A stretch of 64,000 nt of DNA from GCA-2737725 sp965229355 (GCA_965229355.1 OZ245869.1:2666001-2730000); one strand, 5' to 3'. Numbered from the stretch's first letter, positions 16,908 to 25,603 are shown. The notes: generated by a model from the sequence alone, not told the origin. Numbers and translations: made by a program.

Positions 16908-17560
16908 GTGCTGCTTCACTGTCTAAGGTTAAGCCGTCGCCGACACCGCCGTGGCTGGTCACATTTGTGGATCTGGTGTTTTTGTTGCTGGCGTTCTTCG
17001 TGCTGATGTTCGCCATGTCGCAGCCCGATGCGCAGCAGTACGCCGCTGTGGTTGCGTCAACACAAAAAGAATTTAAGCCAAACGCGCTTGGCGATGACAG
17101 CTTTGTCAATTCTCGTACCTACGTCCGCGAGGACGACGATAATGTCGACGACATGACGTATTTAACGGCAGCTTTGCGCTCTGCTTTTGCCCAAAGCCCC
17201 AACCTTAAAAAGCTTCAATTCCGCTCCAACGAGCGCGCACTTATGGTATCGTTACCAGGCGCGCTGACGGCAAACGGGCGGGTGGTTGCAAAAAATGCGA
17301 TGCCAGCGTTGTTTGATCTCAGTGGCGTGCTGGCTAACATCGACAATCCCATTGCTGTTGTGGGGGTTGCTGGTGGTACGGCTGAGAGTTGGTCGAAGGG
17401 ATTAGTGCAGGCAAGTTTGATCGCGGTGGCCTTGAAGGATGCGGGCTACGAGCGTCCGATTGCGACCCTGGCGCAGATTCCGGTGACCGAACAAACGAAC
17501 GATACGATTGAAATTATGATCATGGCTGATCCTCAACAAAAGATGGAGCGCACTCCGTGA
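16904..17560 (+). CDS. motB: MotB-like stator protein with conserved TM aspartate
   Basis: The 218-residue product opens with the MotB-type plug/TM element PPWLVTFVDLVFLLLAFFVLMFAMS (residues about 15-39). The Asp in TFVDLVF occupies the place of the proton-binding Asp of MotB. The periplasmic part (LMVSLPGALTANGRVVAKNAM, then GVAGGTAESWSKGLVQASLIAVALKDAGY) looks like a shortened OmpA-like domain in which the usual HTD motif is changed to a GGTAE-type sequence. Overlapping starts on both sides (4 bp with the upstream gene, 4 bp with the downstream one) show tight translational coupling. It could act as the B subunit of a stator whose A subunit is encoded elsewhere. Confidence 0.72.
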   Translation: MSAASLSKVKPSPTPPWLVTFVDLVFLLLAFFVLMFAMSQPDAQQYAAVVASTQKEFKPNALGDDSFVNSRTYVREDDDNVDDMTYLTAALRSAFAQSPNLKKLQFRSNERALMVSLPGALTANGRVVAKNAMPALFDLSGVLANIDNPIAVVGVAGGTAESWSKGLVQASLIAVALKDAGYERPIATLAQIPVTEQTNDTIEIMIMADPQQKMERTP

Positions 17561-20500
17561 GCCGTGCCCCTGCTTTTGTTCGCGTGTTGCGTACTGCAGG
17601 CCTTGTGTCTGCGGCAGCGCTGACGCTTGGGGTTTCGGCACTCTCAACATCGGCCTGGGCTGACGGCGTTCGCGCAGCGCAACGAGATCAGTACGGCCGT
17701 ATTGTTTTTGATTGGAACGATCCGGTTCGTTATTCCGCCGCTGTCGTAAATGGCCAGTTGGTTGTGCAGTTCGAGCGTCCGATTTCGGGCGATCTGGCGA
17801 GCGTGCAGCAACAGCTGGGCGCGTACGTCACAAGCGGCTTTTTAAGTGGTGATGGCCGCACAGCCACATTCCCGTTACGCCCGAATGTGACGATGCGCAC
17901 ATTTACGGTGGGCAATGCTGTTGTCATCGACTTGCAGGGCGCGCAAGCACCCAATGCCACGGCTGCGCAAACACCACCGCAACAACAGCAGCCGCAGCAA
18001 GCTCAGCAACAGGCGCAGGCCCGCACAACGCCGACGGCTCAAGTCGCGCCTGCCCAAACAGCACCGCAAGCACAACGTCCGGCGCAGCCGGTTGTGCCGC
18101 GTGCAGCGGTGCAAACTGATTTTGAACAGCGCAACCGTGCGCCGACCCAAGCCGCAGCGCCTGCGCAACAACCTGCTAATCCGCAAACAGTGGCGCCGAC
18201 CCCGCGCGCGCAATTGGCGACATTGCCGCCGGTCAATATTCGCACTGGCACACATCCGGATTACTTCCGCGTTGTGTTCGAGTGGGCGAACCGTCCGACA
18301 TTTAATATCAACAAGTCCGGCGATCGCGCCGATATTGTGTTCGATGCGGCGGCGCCGATTGATGAGGCGAAGCTGCGCAGCCTGCTGCCTGAAGCCAATA
18401 AAAATGTCTCGGTCACGGTGCAGAATGGCAAGAGTATCGTCAGTATTCCATTGGCGGCTGGTTCGGATGTTCGCAACTTCACCAACACCAATGCGGTCGT
18501 GATCGACATTGTCGGCAAGCCTGAACCGCAACAGCAGCGTCCGACGCAAACTGCCGCTCAAGCCGCCGCCGAGGCGATGCAGCAGCGCCAAGCCTCATCC
18601 AGTGCGACTACATTGTTGCCGACTGAGCCTGCGAAAGCTGTTCCCGGCGCAACCACACAAGCCGCCACGCCGATTGGTCAACAAACGACACCGCCAGCGC
18701 GTGAAGCTGATCGCAAACCGTCGGAAGCAGCACGTAAGCTGGCTGGTGATATTACCGAGAAAGCCGAAGAAGACGCGCAAGGTCGCCGCAATTCACGTGC
18801 CGCTAGCGCGGAAAGCCGTAACGTTGATCCGTTATCAGCCCGCCCGGCTGAAATCAGCCTGACAATTGGCTTCGATGAACCCGCTGCTGCTGCTGTGTTC
18901 CGCCGCGCTGATTATCTGTGGGTGGTTTTTGACCGCTATAAACAAGTGGATGTGAGTGCGTTGGCCAAAGCAGGCGCGCCGTACATTACGTTGGTTGAGC
19001 AACTGCCGTATCGTACCAATACGATCCTGCGCATGGTCACGCAGCCTGACATCAATCCGTCACTGCGCCGCGATGGCTTGAACTGGATCTTGGATTTCCG
19101 TTCACTCCCAATGCGCCCAACACAGGCGATTGATGTTCAAGCGCAGCTAGATCGCCCTGAGCCGAACTTGTTCCTTCCCGTCACGGAAGCGGGCCGTACA
19201 GTGGCCTTCGATGATCCTGAAGTCGGTGACTATTTCATCGTCATCCCAGTCATTCCGCTGGGTTACGGCGTGTTTCCGGAGCGTTCGTATCCGGACGTGG
19301 AGTTGCCTGCCACTGCGCAAGGCGTTGTCGTGATACCGAAGTCTGATGGCGTGCGCGCGCTGGCTAATCGGAATGGTGTCGATATCGATGTTGATGGCGG
19401 CATGGCCTTGTCCAAGGCAGCGGCTGCATCGACCGGTACGATGGTCCAGAAACAGGACATGAATCGCATTCTCAATCTGTCTGAATGGCAGATTGGGAAA
19501 GGCGAGGATTACATGCTGAATAAGCAAGCGCTGCAGATTGCGGTCGCTGAAGAAGCGCCAGCTACGAAGCAGGAAGCACGCCTTCGTTTTGCGCGCTTTG
19601 AGTTCATCAACGGCTTCTATCCAGAAGCCTTAGGTATTTTGCGTGTTATGGCGGGCACAGATACCGAAGTTGAAAACACCGGCCCGTATCGTGCGCTACG
19701 CGGTGCGACGAACCTGATGATGCGCCGTTATCAAGAAGCGTCGGATGACTTGAACCACTTTACGCTGGCGAATGAAGAAGACGCACGTTTCTGGTTGGCG
19801 GCAGCCCGCTCGAAGATCGCGACCCCCGAAAGCCAAGCCCAGACACTTATTCAAACCGGCTCCACCATCCGCGGTTATCCGCATACTGTGAAAACTCAGT
19901 TGGCCTTGATGGGGACCGAAGCCGCCATTGCTGCAGGCGATGATTTTGGCGCCCAAGGCTTCTTAGATATGATCCGCCGCGATAACCCGAACCCCATAGA
20001 AAAAGCGGCTATCGATTATCTTGATGGCAAGCTGAACCAGAAAATCGGCGAGTTGCGTGTCGCCTTGGATCAATACGGTAAGGCTGAAAATAGCCCGAGC
20101 CTGTTGTACCAAGTGTTGGGTATGCGTGATCGCATGGAGCTGGAATATCAGCTCGGAGCGTTGAAACTTGATGACCTGATCGAGAATTACGAAAAGCTGC
20201 GCTATCGTTGGCGCGGTGATGATATCGAGTTGGGCTTCCTGCTGCGCCTGTCTGAATTGTATGCTGAAAAGAAAGATTACGGTTCTGCGTTGCGCACTTT
20301 GAAACTCGCCACCTCTTACTTCCGCGACTTTGCGGGTGTTGATAAGGCGGGCGACAAAATGACGAAGATGTTTGAAGAGCTGTATCTGGGTGGTGCGGCC
20401 GACAAACTGACGGCTGTGCAATCCATTGGGTTGTTCGATGAATTCCGCGCGCTCTTGCCTGCAGGCGAGAAGGGTGACGAGATGATCCGCAAGTTGGCCG

Positions 20501-21168
20501 ACCGTCTGGTGTCGATTGACTTGCTCGATCAAGCTGCGGTCTTGCTGCAGCGCCAAGTTGAATTCCGTGTTTCTGGTATCGAGCGTGCGCGGATCGGTGC
20601 GCGTCTTGCGTTGGTTCAGCTTTTAAATCGTAAGCCGAAAGAAGCCTTAGATACGTTACGTGAAACCAATGTGCCGGATGCACCGTCAGATCTGCAATCG
20701 CAGCGTCGTCGCTTAGAAGCACGTGCGCTGACAGATTTAGACCGGGCAGAAGATGCCGTCATGCTGTTGGGTGCTGATACCACCGGCGAAACCAAGCAAC
20801 TGCGTGCTGAGATTTACTGGCGCATTCAAGATTGGCCGAATGCTGCGAAGGCGATTGCAGACTTGGTGCCTGAGCCAGGCAGTGGTTCGCTGAGCGATGC
20901 AAATGCACGCCTGGTGCTAGATTGGGCGACAGCGCTGACACTGGCCGGTGATGAACGAACGATCTCGCGTTTACGGTCACGCTATTTGGCGGTGATGCAG
21001 CAAACGCCTTACAAAGATCCCTTCGACCTCATGACAGCTCCACGCGATGGCGGTTTGATGGATCCAAGCATGGTCCGTCGTCAGATCGAGCAGGCGAAGA
21101 ACTTCAAGTCGTTTATCGTCGAGTACAAAGACATGATCGGCGATAAACCCCTTAGCGCGATCAATTAA
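17557..21168 (+). CDS. Large periplasmic TPR-like protein of the flagellar envelope module
   Basis: A 1203-residue secreted protein; I do not recognise a named gene. A signal peptide (about 1-35, ending TSAWA) is followed by a beta domain at about 44-128 (DQYGRIVFDW ... NAVVIDLQG), a Gln/Pro/Ala-rich linker (131-225), a second copy of the same domain at about 232-321 (HPDYFRVVFEW ... NAVVIDIVG), another linker, and a third related stretch at about 420-515 (YLWVVFDRYKQVD ... LNWILDFRSLP). From about 630 to the end it is alpha-helical with TPR-like repeats (FINGFYPEALGILRVMAG, YQEASDDLNHFTLANEEDARFWLAAA). The start overlaps the MotB-like stop. It may be the structural equivalent of MotC, with the MotE-like protein as chaperone (inference). 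Family members that I recall are 'hypothetical TPR' proteins next to alphaproteobacterial motor genes. Confidence 0.6.
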   Translation: MSRAPAFVRVLRTAGLVSAAALTLGVSALSTSAWADGVRAAQRDQYGRIVFDWNDPVRYSAAVVNGQLVVQFERPISGDLASVQQQLGAYVTSGFLSGDGRTATFPLRPNVTMRTFTVGNAVVIDLQGAQAPNATAAQTPPQQQQPQQAQQQAQARTTPTAQVAPAQTAPQAQRPAQPVVPRAAVQTDFEQRNRAPTQAAAPAQQPANPQTVAPTPRAQLATLPPVNIRTGTHPDYFRVVFEWANRPTFNINKSGDRADIVFDAAAPIDEAKLRSLLPEANKNVSVTVQNGKSIVSIPLAAGSDVRNFTNTNAVVIDIVGKPEPQQQRPTQTAAQAAAEAMQQRQASSSATTLLPTEPAKAVPGATTQAATPIGQQTTPPAREADRKPSEAARKLAGDITEKAEEDAQGRRNSRAASAESRNVDPLSARPAEISLTIGFDEPAAAAVFRRADYLWVVFDRYKQVDVSALAKAGAPYITLVEQLPYRTNTILRMVTQPDINPSLRRDGLNWILDFRSLPMRPTQAIDVQAQLDRPEPNLFLPVTEAGRTVAFDDPEVGDYFIVIPVIPLGYGVFPERSYPDVELPATAQGVVVIPKSDGVRALANRNGVDIDVDGGMALSKAAAASTGTMVQKQDMNRILNLSEWQIGKGEDYMLNKQALQIAVAEEAPATKQEARLRFARFEFINGFYPEALGILRVMAGTDTEVENTGPYRALRGATNLMMRRYQEASDDLNHFTLANEEDARFWLAAARSKIATPESQAQTLIQTGSTIRGYPHTVKTQLALMGTEAAIAAGDDFGAQGFLDMIRRDNPNPIEKAAIDYLDGKLNQKIGELRVALDQYGKAENSPSLLYQVLGMRDRMELEYQLGALKLDDLIENYEKLRYRWRGDDIELGFLLRLSELYAEKKDYGSALRTLKLATSYFRDFAGVDKAGDKMTKMFEELYLGGAADKLTAVQSIGLFDEFRALLPAGEKGDEMIRKLADRLVSIDLLDQAAVLLQRQVEFRVSGIERARIGARLALVQLLNRKPKEALDTLRETNVPDAPSDLQSQRRRLEARALTDLDRAEDAVMLLGADTTGETKQLRAEIYWRIQDWPNAAKAIADLVPEPGSGSLSDANARLVLDWATALTLAGDERTISRLRSRYLAVMQQTPYKDPFDLMTAPRDGGLMDPSMVRRQIEQAKNFKSFIVEYKDMIGDKPLSAIN

Positions 21169-21248
21169 GGGCAGTTTCACCGCCTTTTGGCTGATTTTGC
21201 GCCGATTCTGGCGTTGACTCAGTGCGCCCTACAGCCCTAGAAGCGCGC

Positions 21249-21266
21249 GGCCCTTTTTAAAGGGCC
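21249..21266. other. Palindrome GGCCCTTT-TT-AAAGGGCC ahead of asd
   Basis: Perfect 8-bp arms, 31 bp before the asd ATG, in a 128-bp gap after the flagellar run. No T-run on either side, so it is either a weak terminator or an operator or leader structure for asd. Confidence 0.4.
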
Positions 21267-21296
21267 TAATGTTCATCTCTAACCGGAAATTGTGTC

Positions 21297-22322
21297 ATGG
21301 CTTCATCTGTCTCCAAGAACCCTGTCGTCGCCGTTGTCGGCGCAACGGGCGCGGTCGGCGCCGAGTTCATGGATTGCATGACGAAACGCAAATTCCCAGT
21401 GTCGGAAGTGCGTCTGTTGGCGTCGGCCCGTTCAGCTGGCAAGACCCAGAAGTACAACGGCAAAGACATTGTGATTCAGGAACTGACGGCTGACAGCTTC
21501 AAGGGCGTCGACATTGCCATGTTCTCAGCGGGTGGCAGCATTTCCAAAGAGTTCGCCCCGCACGCTGTAAAGGCCGGGGCCGTGGTCGTTGATAACTCGT
21601 CTGCGTTCCGTATGAACCCAGATGTGCCGTTGGTCGTGCCGGAAATCAACGCAGGCGAAATCAAAAACCACAAAGGCATCATCGCGAACCCGAACTGTTC
21701 GGCGATTATTGCGATCACGCCACTGTGGCCGATTCACAAGATCAACCGCATCAACCGCCTGATCATTTCAACATATCAAGCGGCTTCGGGTGCAGGGGCT
21801 GCTGCGATGGAAGAACTGCGTGCGTCAACACAAGCGTATTTGGAAGGCAAAGAGTACAAGAATACTGTGTTGCCGCATCCGTACGCATTCAATCTGTTCA
21901 GCCACAACACTGCGATCGACCCAGTTACGGGCTACAACGACGAAGAAACCAAGGTCATCCAAGAGACCAAGAAAATCTTCGGCGATCAAACCATTCGCGT
22001 GCAGGCCACCTGCGTGCGTGTGCCAGTGTTCCGTGCCCACGCTGAATCGATCACGTTTGAATGTGAACGTCCGATCTCGCCGGATGAAGTGCGCGAAATT
22101 CTGAAAACCGCGCCGGGCGTGAAGATCGTTGATGATGTGAAGAACAACTATTTCCCGATGCCTAAAGATGCATCAGGTCAGTTTGATATCTTGGTTGGGC
22201 GTATCCGCAAAGACATCAGCGACCCGTCGGGCAAATCCATCAGCATCTTCTCGGCAGGCGATCAGCTCTTGAAGGGCGCTGCGTTGAATGCCGTACAGAT
22301 TGCGGAAGAACTGATTAAATAA
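21297..22322 (+). CDS. asd: Aspartate-semialdehyde dehydrogenase
   Basis: The enzyme reduces aspartyl phosphate to aspartate semialdehyde (Lys, Met, Thr and diaminopimelate synthesis). The 341-residue product has the nucleotide-binding start VAVVGATGAVGAEF (residues 11-24), the active-site NPNCSAI with Cys at 134, the SAFRMNPDVPLVVPEIN segment, and the catalytic His region RVPVFRAHAESI. Length is standard. It is a single gene with its own terminator, sitting between two flagellar runs. Confidence 0.96.
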   Translation: MASSVSKNPVVAVVGATGAVGAEFMDCMTKRKFPVSEVRLLASARSAGKTQKYNGKDIVIQELTADSFKGVDIAMFSAGGSISKEFAPHAVKAGAVVVDNSSAFRMNPDVPLVVPEINAGEIKNHKGIIANPNCSAIIAITPLWPIHKINRINRLIISTYQAASGAGAAAMEELRASTQAYLEGKEYKNTVLPHPYAFNLFSHNTAIDPVTGYNDEETKVIQETKKIFGDQTIRVQATCVRVPVFRAHAESITFECERPISPDEVREILKTAPGVKIVDDVKNNYFPMPKDASGQFDILVGRIRKDISDPSGKSISIFSAGDQLLKGAALNAVQIAEELIK

Positions 22323-22345
22323 TTTCGCGTTTCGTTTCCTCTTTG

Positions 22346-22384
22346 AGCCGCCTCGAACTTTTAGTTCGGGGCGGTTTATTTTTT
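22346..22384. terminator. asd terminator, overlapping the stop of the convergent amidohydrolase gene
   Basis: Arms 22348-22358 and 22364-22374 (CCGCC-T-CGAAC against GTTCG-G-GGCGG) with loop TTTTA, followed by TTTATTTTTT. The T-tail contains the stop codon of the minus-strand amidohydrolase gene. Confidence 0.85.
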
Positions 22385-23707
22385 ACGGTTGATTGGCAAA
22401 TCAAGTTGACCGCGATCAATCTCGGCCCCGCCTTTAAAGACGGCAGCAATGTCGCTGACATTCTTGATATCGACGGTGGGGTCGGCATTCAGCAGCACTA
22501 AATCGGCCCATTTGCCCGGTGTGACCGAGCCAAACTCAGCTTCTTTGCCCAGATATGCGGCGCCATTTAACGTCGCGATGCGAATAGCTGCGGCAGGTGG
22601 AATGCCGGCTTCCACAATCAATTCCAATTCACGGTGGACGAGGGGGCCAAGGGCGCGGTCGGTTCCCAGAGCCAATACAGCGCCTGCATCGTGCAGGCGT
22701 TTTAAGTTCTGCTGACTAAAGGCAAGTGTGGATTTGAACCAACTGCCCCAACCCATCTTGATATAATTGCCGCGGCCTTTTTTGAAATCCTCGATCTGTT
22801 TGTCTTCCATCACGGCCCGCATCGCTGGCGTGTCTAGAAAACTTGGGTCGTCAGTCACGCGCGAAATATTGTCAAATACGGCCAAGGTTGTGGCTGTCAT
22901 CACGCGAAGTGTTTTGATCATCGTGACGAGGTCGTCTGATATTTTCGCGACTGTTACCGGATGTGCCAAGCGGTCGACGCCAGCAGCAATCGCCACCCGC
23001 GCATTGGGCTCGCTTGAAATATGCACAATCGGCTTTATGCCCTTGCCGATGATGTATTGGGTCATCGTTGTAAACAATTCGGGTGAGAACGATTGAACAT
23101 ACGGGTTAGCGCCGGCTCCAAAATTTTCGTATGTGATTTTCTGTAAATCAGGTTGGCGGGCCAGGTTTACATCCACAGCCGCCTGATCCTCAGGCCACGC
23201 ATCCACCAGAATAGATGTGGGCGTTACACTCCAGCTTTTGGGATAGGTGATGACCGCCCCCGCGGTATAAAGCCGTGGGCTTAAGAGCTTGCCGTTATGC
23301 TCGTCGTCGCGCAGTTTAAAAATATAATCGGGGTTATTGAAGGCGTCGAAAACGGTGGTCACGCCCGCATACAGATAACTCTGCAATGATGTCTGGCCTG
23401 GGTCGGGCAAGCCGTTCTTCGCTGCGTCTGGGGCATAGGGTACGTGCGTATGCACATCAATGAGGCCCGGCATCAGGTATTTGCCGCGCCCATCAATTTT
23501 ACGGGTAGGACTATTTGTTTTTGCCTTGCCGCTTTGAATGGCGCGAATGCGACCGTCGCGAATGATAACGGTTTTGTTGGCCATGTTCGGGCCACCCGTG
23601 CCGTCAATAACGGTGACATGCTCAATGATAAGATTTTGCGCGGAGGCTGCCGTGCTGCTGATGAGTGCGGCCGCAGCCACCACCATATATGCGCGCCATC
23701 TTGCCAT
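22376..23707 (-). CDS. Secreted amidohydrolase (imidazolonepropionase/prolidase-type family)
   Basis: A 443-residue metal-dependent hydrolase with a signal peptide (residues 1-23, ending TAASA). The family hallmarks are the small N-terminal beta sandwich (VTVIDGTGG, GKYLMPGLIDVHTHVPYAPD with the HxH metal ligands), a Lys/Glu region, a later His in KPIVHISSEP, and the Asp region VLALGTDRALG; it ends in FGSVTPGKWADLVLLNADP. The substrate cannot be told. Start 23707 is preferred over 23827 for the signal peptide and AGGGG Shine-Dalgarno sequence, but that sequence lies inside the fliP terminator hairpin. It is convergent with asd and 71 bp behind fliP. Confidence 0.85.
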   Translation of the reverse strand: MARWRAYMVVAAAALISSTAASAQNLIIEHVTVIDGTGGPNMANKTVIIRDGRIRAIQSGKAKTNSPTRKIDGRGKYLMPGLIDVHTHVPYAPDAAKNGLPDPGQTSLQSYLYAGVTTVFDAFNNPDYIFKLRDDEHNGKLLSPRLYTAGAVITYPKSWSVTPTSILVDAWPEDQAAVDVNLARQPDLQKITYENFGAGANPYVQSFSPELFTTMTQYIIGKGIKPIVHISSEPNARVAIAAGVDRLAHPVTVAKISDDLVTMIKTLRVMTATTLAVFDNISRVTDDPSFLDTPAMRAVMEDKQIEDFKKGRGNYIKMGWGSWFKSTLAFSQQNLKRLHDAGAVLALGTDRALGPLVHRELELIVEAGIPPAAAIRIATLNGAAYLGKEAEFGSVTPGKWADLVLLNADPTVDIKNVSDIAAVFKGGAEIDRGQLDLPINRKK

Positions 23708-23740
23708 AAAAAATCCCCTGGTTTCGTCTGAAGCCAGGGG
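23708..23740 (-). terminator. fliP terminator that contains the Shine-Dalgarno sequence of the amidohydrolase gene
   Basis: On the minus strand CCCCTGG (23740-23734) pairs with CCAGGGG (23721-23715), with an inner 3-bp stem and tetraloop, then A and T6 (23713-23708), and directly the ATG (23707-23705). It has all the features of an intrinsic terminator, but its 3' arm AGGGG is also the only good ribosome-binding site for the next gene. Confidence 0.75.
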
Positions 23741-23778
23741 GACGCTAGCGTGTCTGCGAGTGATGTCTAGGGTTGGCG

Positions 23779-24549
23779 TCAACTTGGCCCAAAACTTTGC
23801 ACCAAGCTGCCCACCAGCACATACCAACCATCCACCAGCACAAAGAAAATCAGCTTGAACGGCAGGGCCAGCATCATCGGCGGCAGCATCATCATACCCA
23901 TACTCATCAGAACTGAGGCGATCACCATGTCGATGATGATAAAGGGTACATAAATCAGGAAGCCGATTTCAAACGAGCGACGCAATTCTGAAATCATAAA
24001 CGCCGGAACCAGCACCTGAAGCGGTGTTTGATCAGCCGTAATGTTTTTGTCGGTCTTCGACAGGTTCATGAACAGTTCCAGGTCTTTGTCGCGGACGTGG
24101 TTCATCATGAAATTGTGGAATGGAATAACGCCACGTTCAAAGGCGACCTCTTCCGTAATCTTGCCCTCGATCATGGGCTTCACGCCCGTATCCCATGAGG
24201 CTTGGAACGTTGGCGCCATGATGAAGATGGTCATGAAGATGGCCAGCGATGTCATCACGATGTTCGGCGGTGCGGTGTTGGTGCCCAACGCGCGGCGCAA
24301 AATCGACAGGACAATCACAATGCGGGTGAAGGCCGTCACCATCATCATGATGGCTGGTGCCAAGCTTAACACCGTCATCAAGATCAGAAGCTGAACGATG
24401 CGGGTTGTGGTCGAACCTTGGTCTGTGCCGCCACCCAGATTGATCGATAAGCTTTGGGCGCTCGCATCCATTGGCAGCAAGACAATGGCGGCAACAAGTG
24501 CTGCTGCCAGGAGAGTGCAATTTTTGCGGTTCATAAAGGGCGCAATCAT
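23779..24549 (-). CDS. fliP: Flagellar export gate protein FliP
   Basis: FliP is a core of the FliPQR export gate. The 256-residue precursor has an N-terminal signal (cleavage near ASA-Q, residue 31), then TM segments including RIVQLLILMTVLSLAPAIMMMVTAFTRIVIVLSILRRALG, the family motif PNIVMTSLAIFMTIFIMAPT, a periplasmic part, and LVPAFMISELRRSFEIGFLIYVPFIIIDMVIASVLMSMGMMMLPP. The start ATG overlaps the fliO stop (ATGA). ATG 24534 is an alternative. Its partners fliQ and fliR are on the opposite strand, 2.5 kb to the right. Confidence 0.96.
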   Translation of the reverse strand: MIAPFMNRKNCTLLAAALVAAIVLLPMDASAQSLSINLGGGTDQGSTTTRIVQLLILMTVLSLAPAIMMMVTAFTRIVIVLSILRRALGTNTAPPNIVMTSLAIFMTIFIMAPTFQASWDTGVKPMIEGKITEEVAFERGVIPFHNFMMNHVRDKDLELFMNLSKTDKNITADQTPLQVLVPAFMISELRRSFEIGFLIYVPFIIIDMVIASVLMSMGMMMLPPMMLALPFKLIFFVLVDGWYVLVGSLVQSFGPS

Positions 24550-24911
24550 GGCGCTTTATCCTTGGTCGTGTCAGACGATGAAGATGTGAGCATGGATTTG
24601 AAGCTGGCTGTGAGCGATGGCAGCTCAGATGCAGGCTCATCTGCAGGGGCGGGTAAGCCGCTTTCAATCACGGTGGCTGTCGTGGGACTGAGCACCACGA
24701 GATGTTCCACATTGTCGCGACGGATCAGCACCAAACGATGGCGCGTATCAAGGCTGGAGCTTTCAATGGTACGCAGGCGCTTTTTGCGACCTAACGCACC
24801 CATTTGATTTTGACCAATGCCAAAGCGCTTCAATACCCACGTGAGTGCAAAGATCAGGCCCAGAACGATAATCAGGGCGAGGATGAAGCGGATGTATGAT
24901 GTGGCGTCCAT
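24546..24911 (-). CDS. fliO: FliO-like flagellar export assembly protein
   Basis: FliO helps assemble the FliP ring. The 121-residue protein has a single TM helix (about residues 6-27, YIRFILALIIVLGLIFALTWVL), a basic stretch RFGIG...RKKRLRTIESSSLDTRHRLVLIRRDNVEHLVVLSP typical of FliO cytoplasmic domains, and a Ser/Asp/Pro tail. It overlaps fliP by 4 bp and starts 11 bp after the stop of the upstream hypothetical gene. Confidence 0.88.
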   Translation of the reverse strand: MDATSYIRFILALIIVLGLIFALTWVLKRFGIGQNQMGALGRKKRLRTIESSSLDTRHRLVLIRRDNVEHLVVLSPTTATVIESGLPAPADEPASELPSLTASFKSMLTSSSSDTTKDKAP

Positions 24912-24922
24912 ATTGATGCAGC

Positions 24923-25255
24923 CTATGGAAAGTGTTTCGTGGCTGCGCCGTAAATCATCGCGGCGTCTTTCGCCGAGGCGAGATCGTTCAGCGTCGGCAA
25001 GCCAGAGAAGCGCTCGCTGAGTTCCTTGCCCAAAATGTCGAATTCATTGAGCAGTGCCGTCAGAGCAGGGGCCAATGTGCGGCTTTGAGCCTGCGGTAAT
25101 GCTTCCACTGTCGCACACAACGTACGGATGCGGGCATCAACGGCGCTTAAATCAATTGTGCGTCCCTCGTTCGTCCAACGCCGTGCAGTACTGAGGACCG
25201 CGTGGATCTTTTCGATCTCACTCAATGCCATCTCGGGCGTTTGTTGCTGTGTCAT
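24923..25255 (-). CDS. Small helical hypothetical protein of the flagellar run
   Basis: A 110-residue, soluble, all-helical protein (LSEIEKIHAVLSTARRW ... LNEFDILGKELSERFSGLPTLNDLASAKDAAMIYGAA) without TM or signal peptide. I do not recognise the family. It starts 3 bp after the stop of the FlhB-tail-like gene and ends 11 bp before fliO, so it belongs to the same transcript. A role in flagellar export or its regulation is likely by context only. Confidence 0.6.
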   Translation of the reverse strand: MTQQQTPEMALSEIEKIHAVLSTARRWTNEGRTIDLSAVDARIRTLCATVEALPQAQSRTLAPALTALLNEFDILGKELSERFSGLPTLNDLASAKDAAMIYGAATKHFP

Positions 25256-25258
25256 TTA

Positions 25259-25603
25259 TTATTGTCCCGACTTTGATTGAGATGGTTTCGATTGCGATGA
25301 TGTAAAAGGAGGTGGCGGTTCCTCGCCGTTGGCTTTGTAGACGTAGGCCAGAATTTCAGAGACTGCGGCAAAAGCTTCGGTTGGAATCTCGCTGTCGACA
25401 TCGACAGCTGACAACACCTGCACAAGGTCGGCATCGGTGCGCACCTTGATGTTATTAGCGAAAGCAATTTGCAAAATCTGCTCGGCCACAAAACCTTTAC
25501 CGCTGGCCGTGATGATCGGCGCGGCGTTGTCCGGTTGCTCTTCCAAAGCCACCGCAATGGTCGGCGGCGTATCGGAAGGTGAGGGATCAGAAGGTTTATT
25601 CAT
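25259..25603 (-). CDS. FlhB C-terminal-domain-like protein (FhlB/EscU tail type), no NPTH motif
   Basis: The 114-residue product aligns with the cytoplasmic domain of FlhB: TIAVALEEQPDNAAPIITASGKGFVAEQILQIAFANNIKV (about 12-51) then DLVQVLSAVDVDSEIPTEAFAAVSEILAYVYK. The self-cleaving NPTH of full FlhB (present in the true FlhB at 28187-29257) is absent. A Pro/Ser/Gln tail follows. Such FhlB proteins can partly replace the FlhB C-terminus in other bacteria. The frame extends to a TTG at 25660; I choose the ATG at 25603. It is first in the minus-strand run ending at fliP. Confidence 0.8.
   Translation of the reverse strand: MNKPSDPSPSDTPPTIAVALEEQPDNAAPIITASGKGFVAEQILQIAFANNIKVRTDADLVQVLSAVDVDSEIPTEAFAAVSEILAYVYKANGEEPPPPFTSSQSKPSQSKSGQ

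Noticed and set aside
21169..21296. Riboswitch in the asd leader (lysine type)
   Set aside because: Only one short palindrome is present; the leader is too short for a lysine riboswitch.
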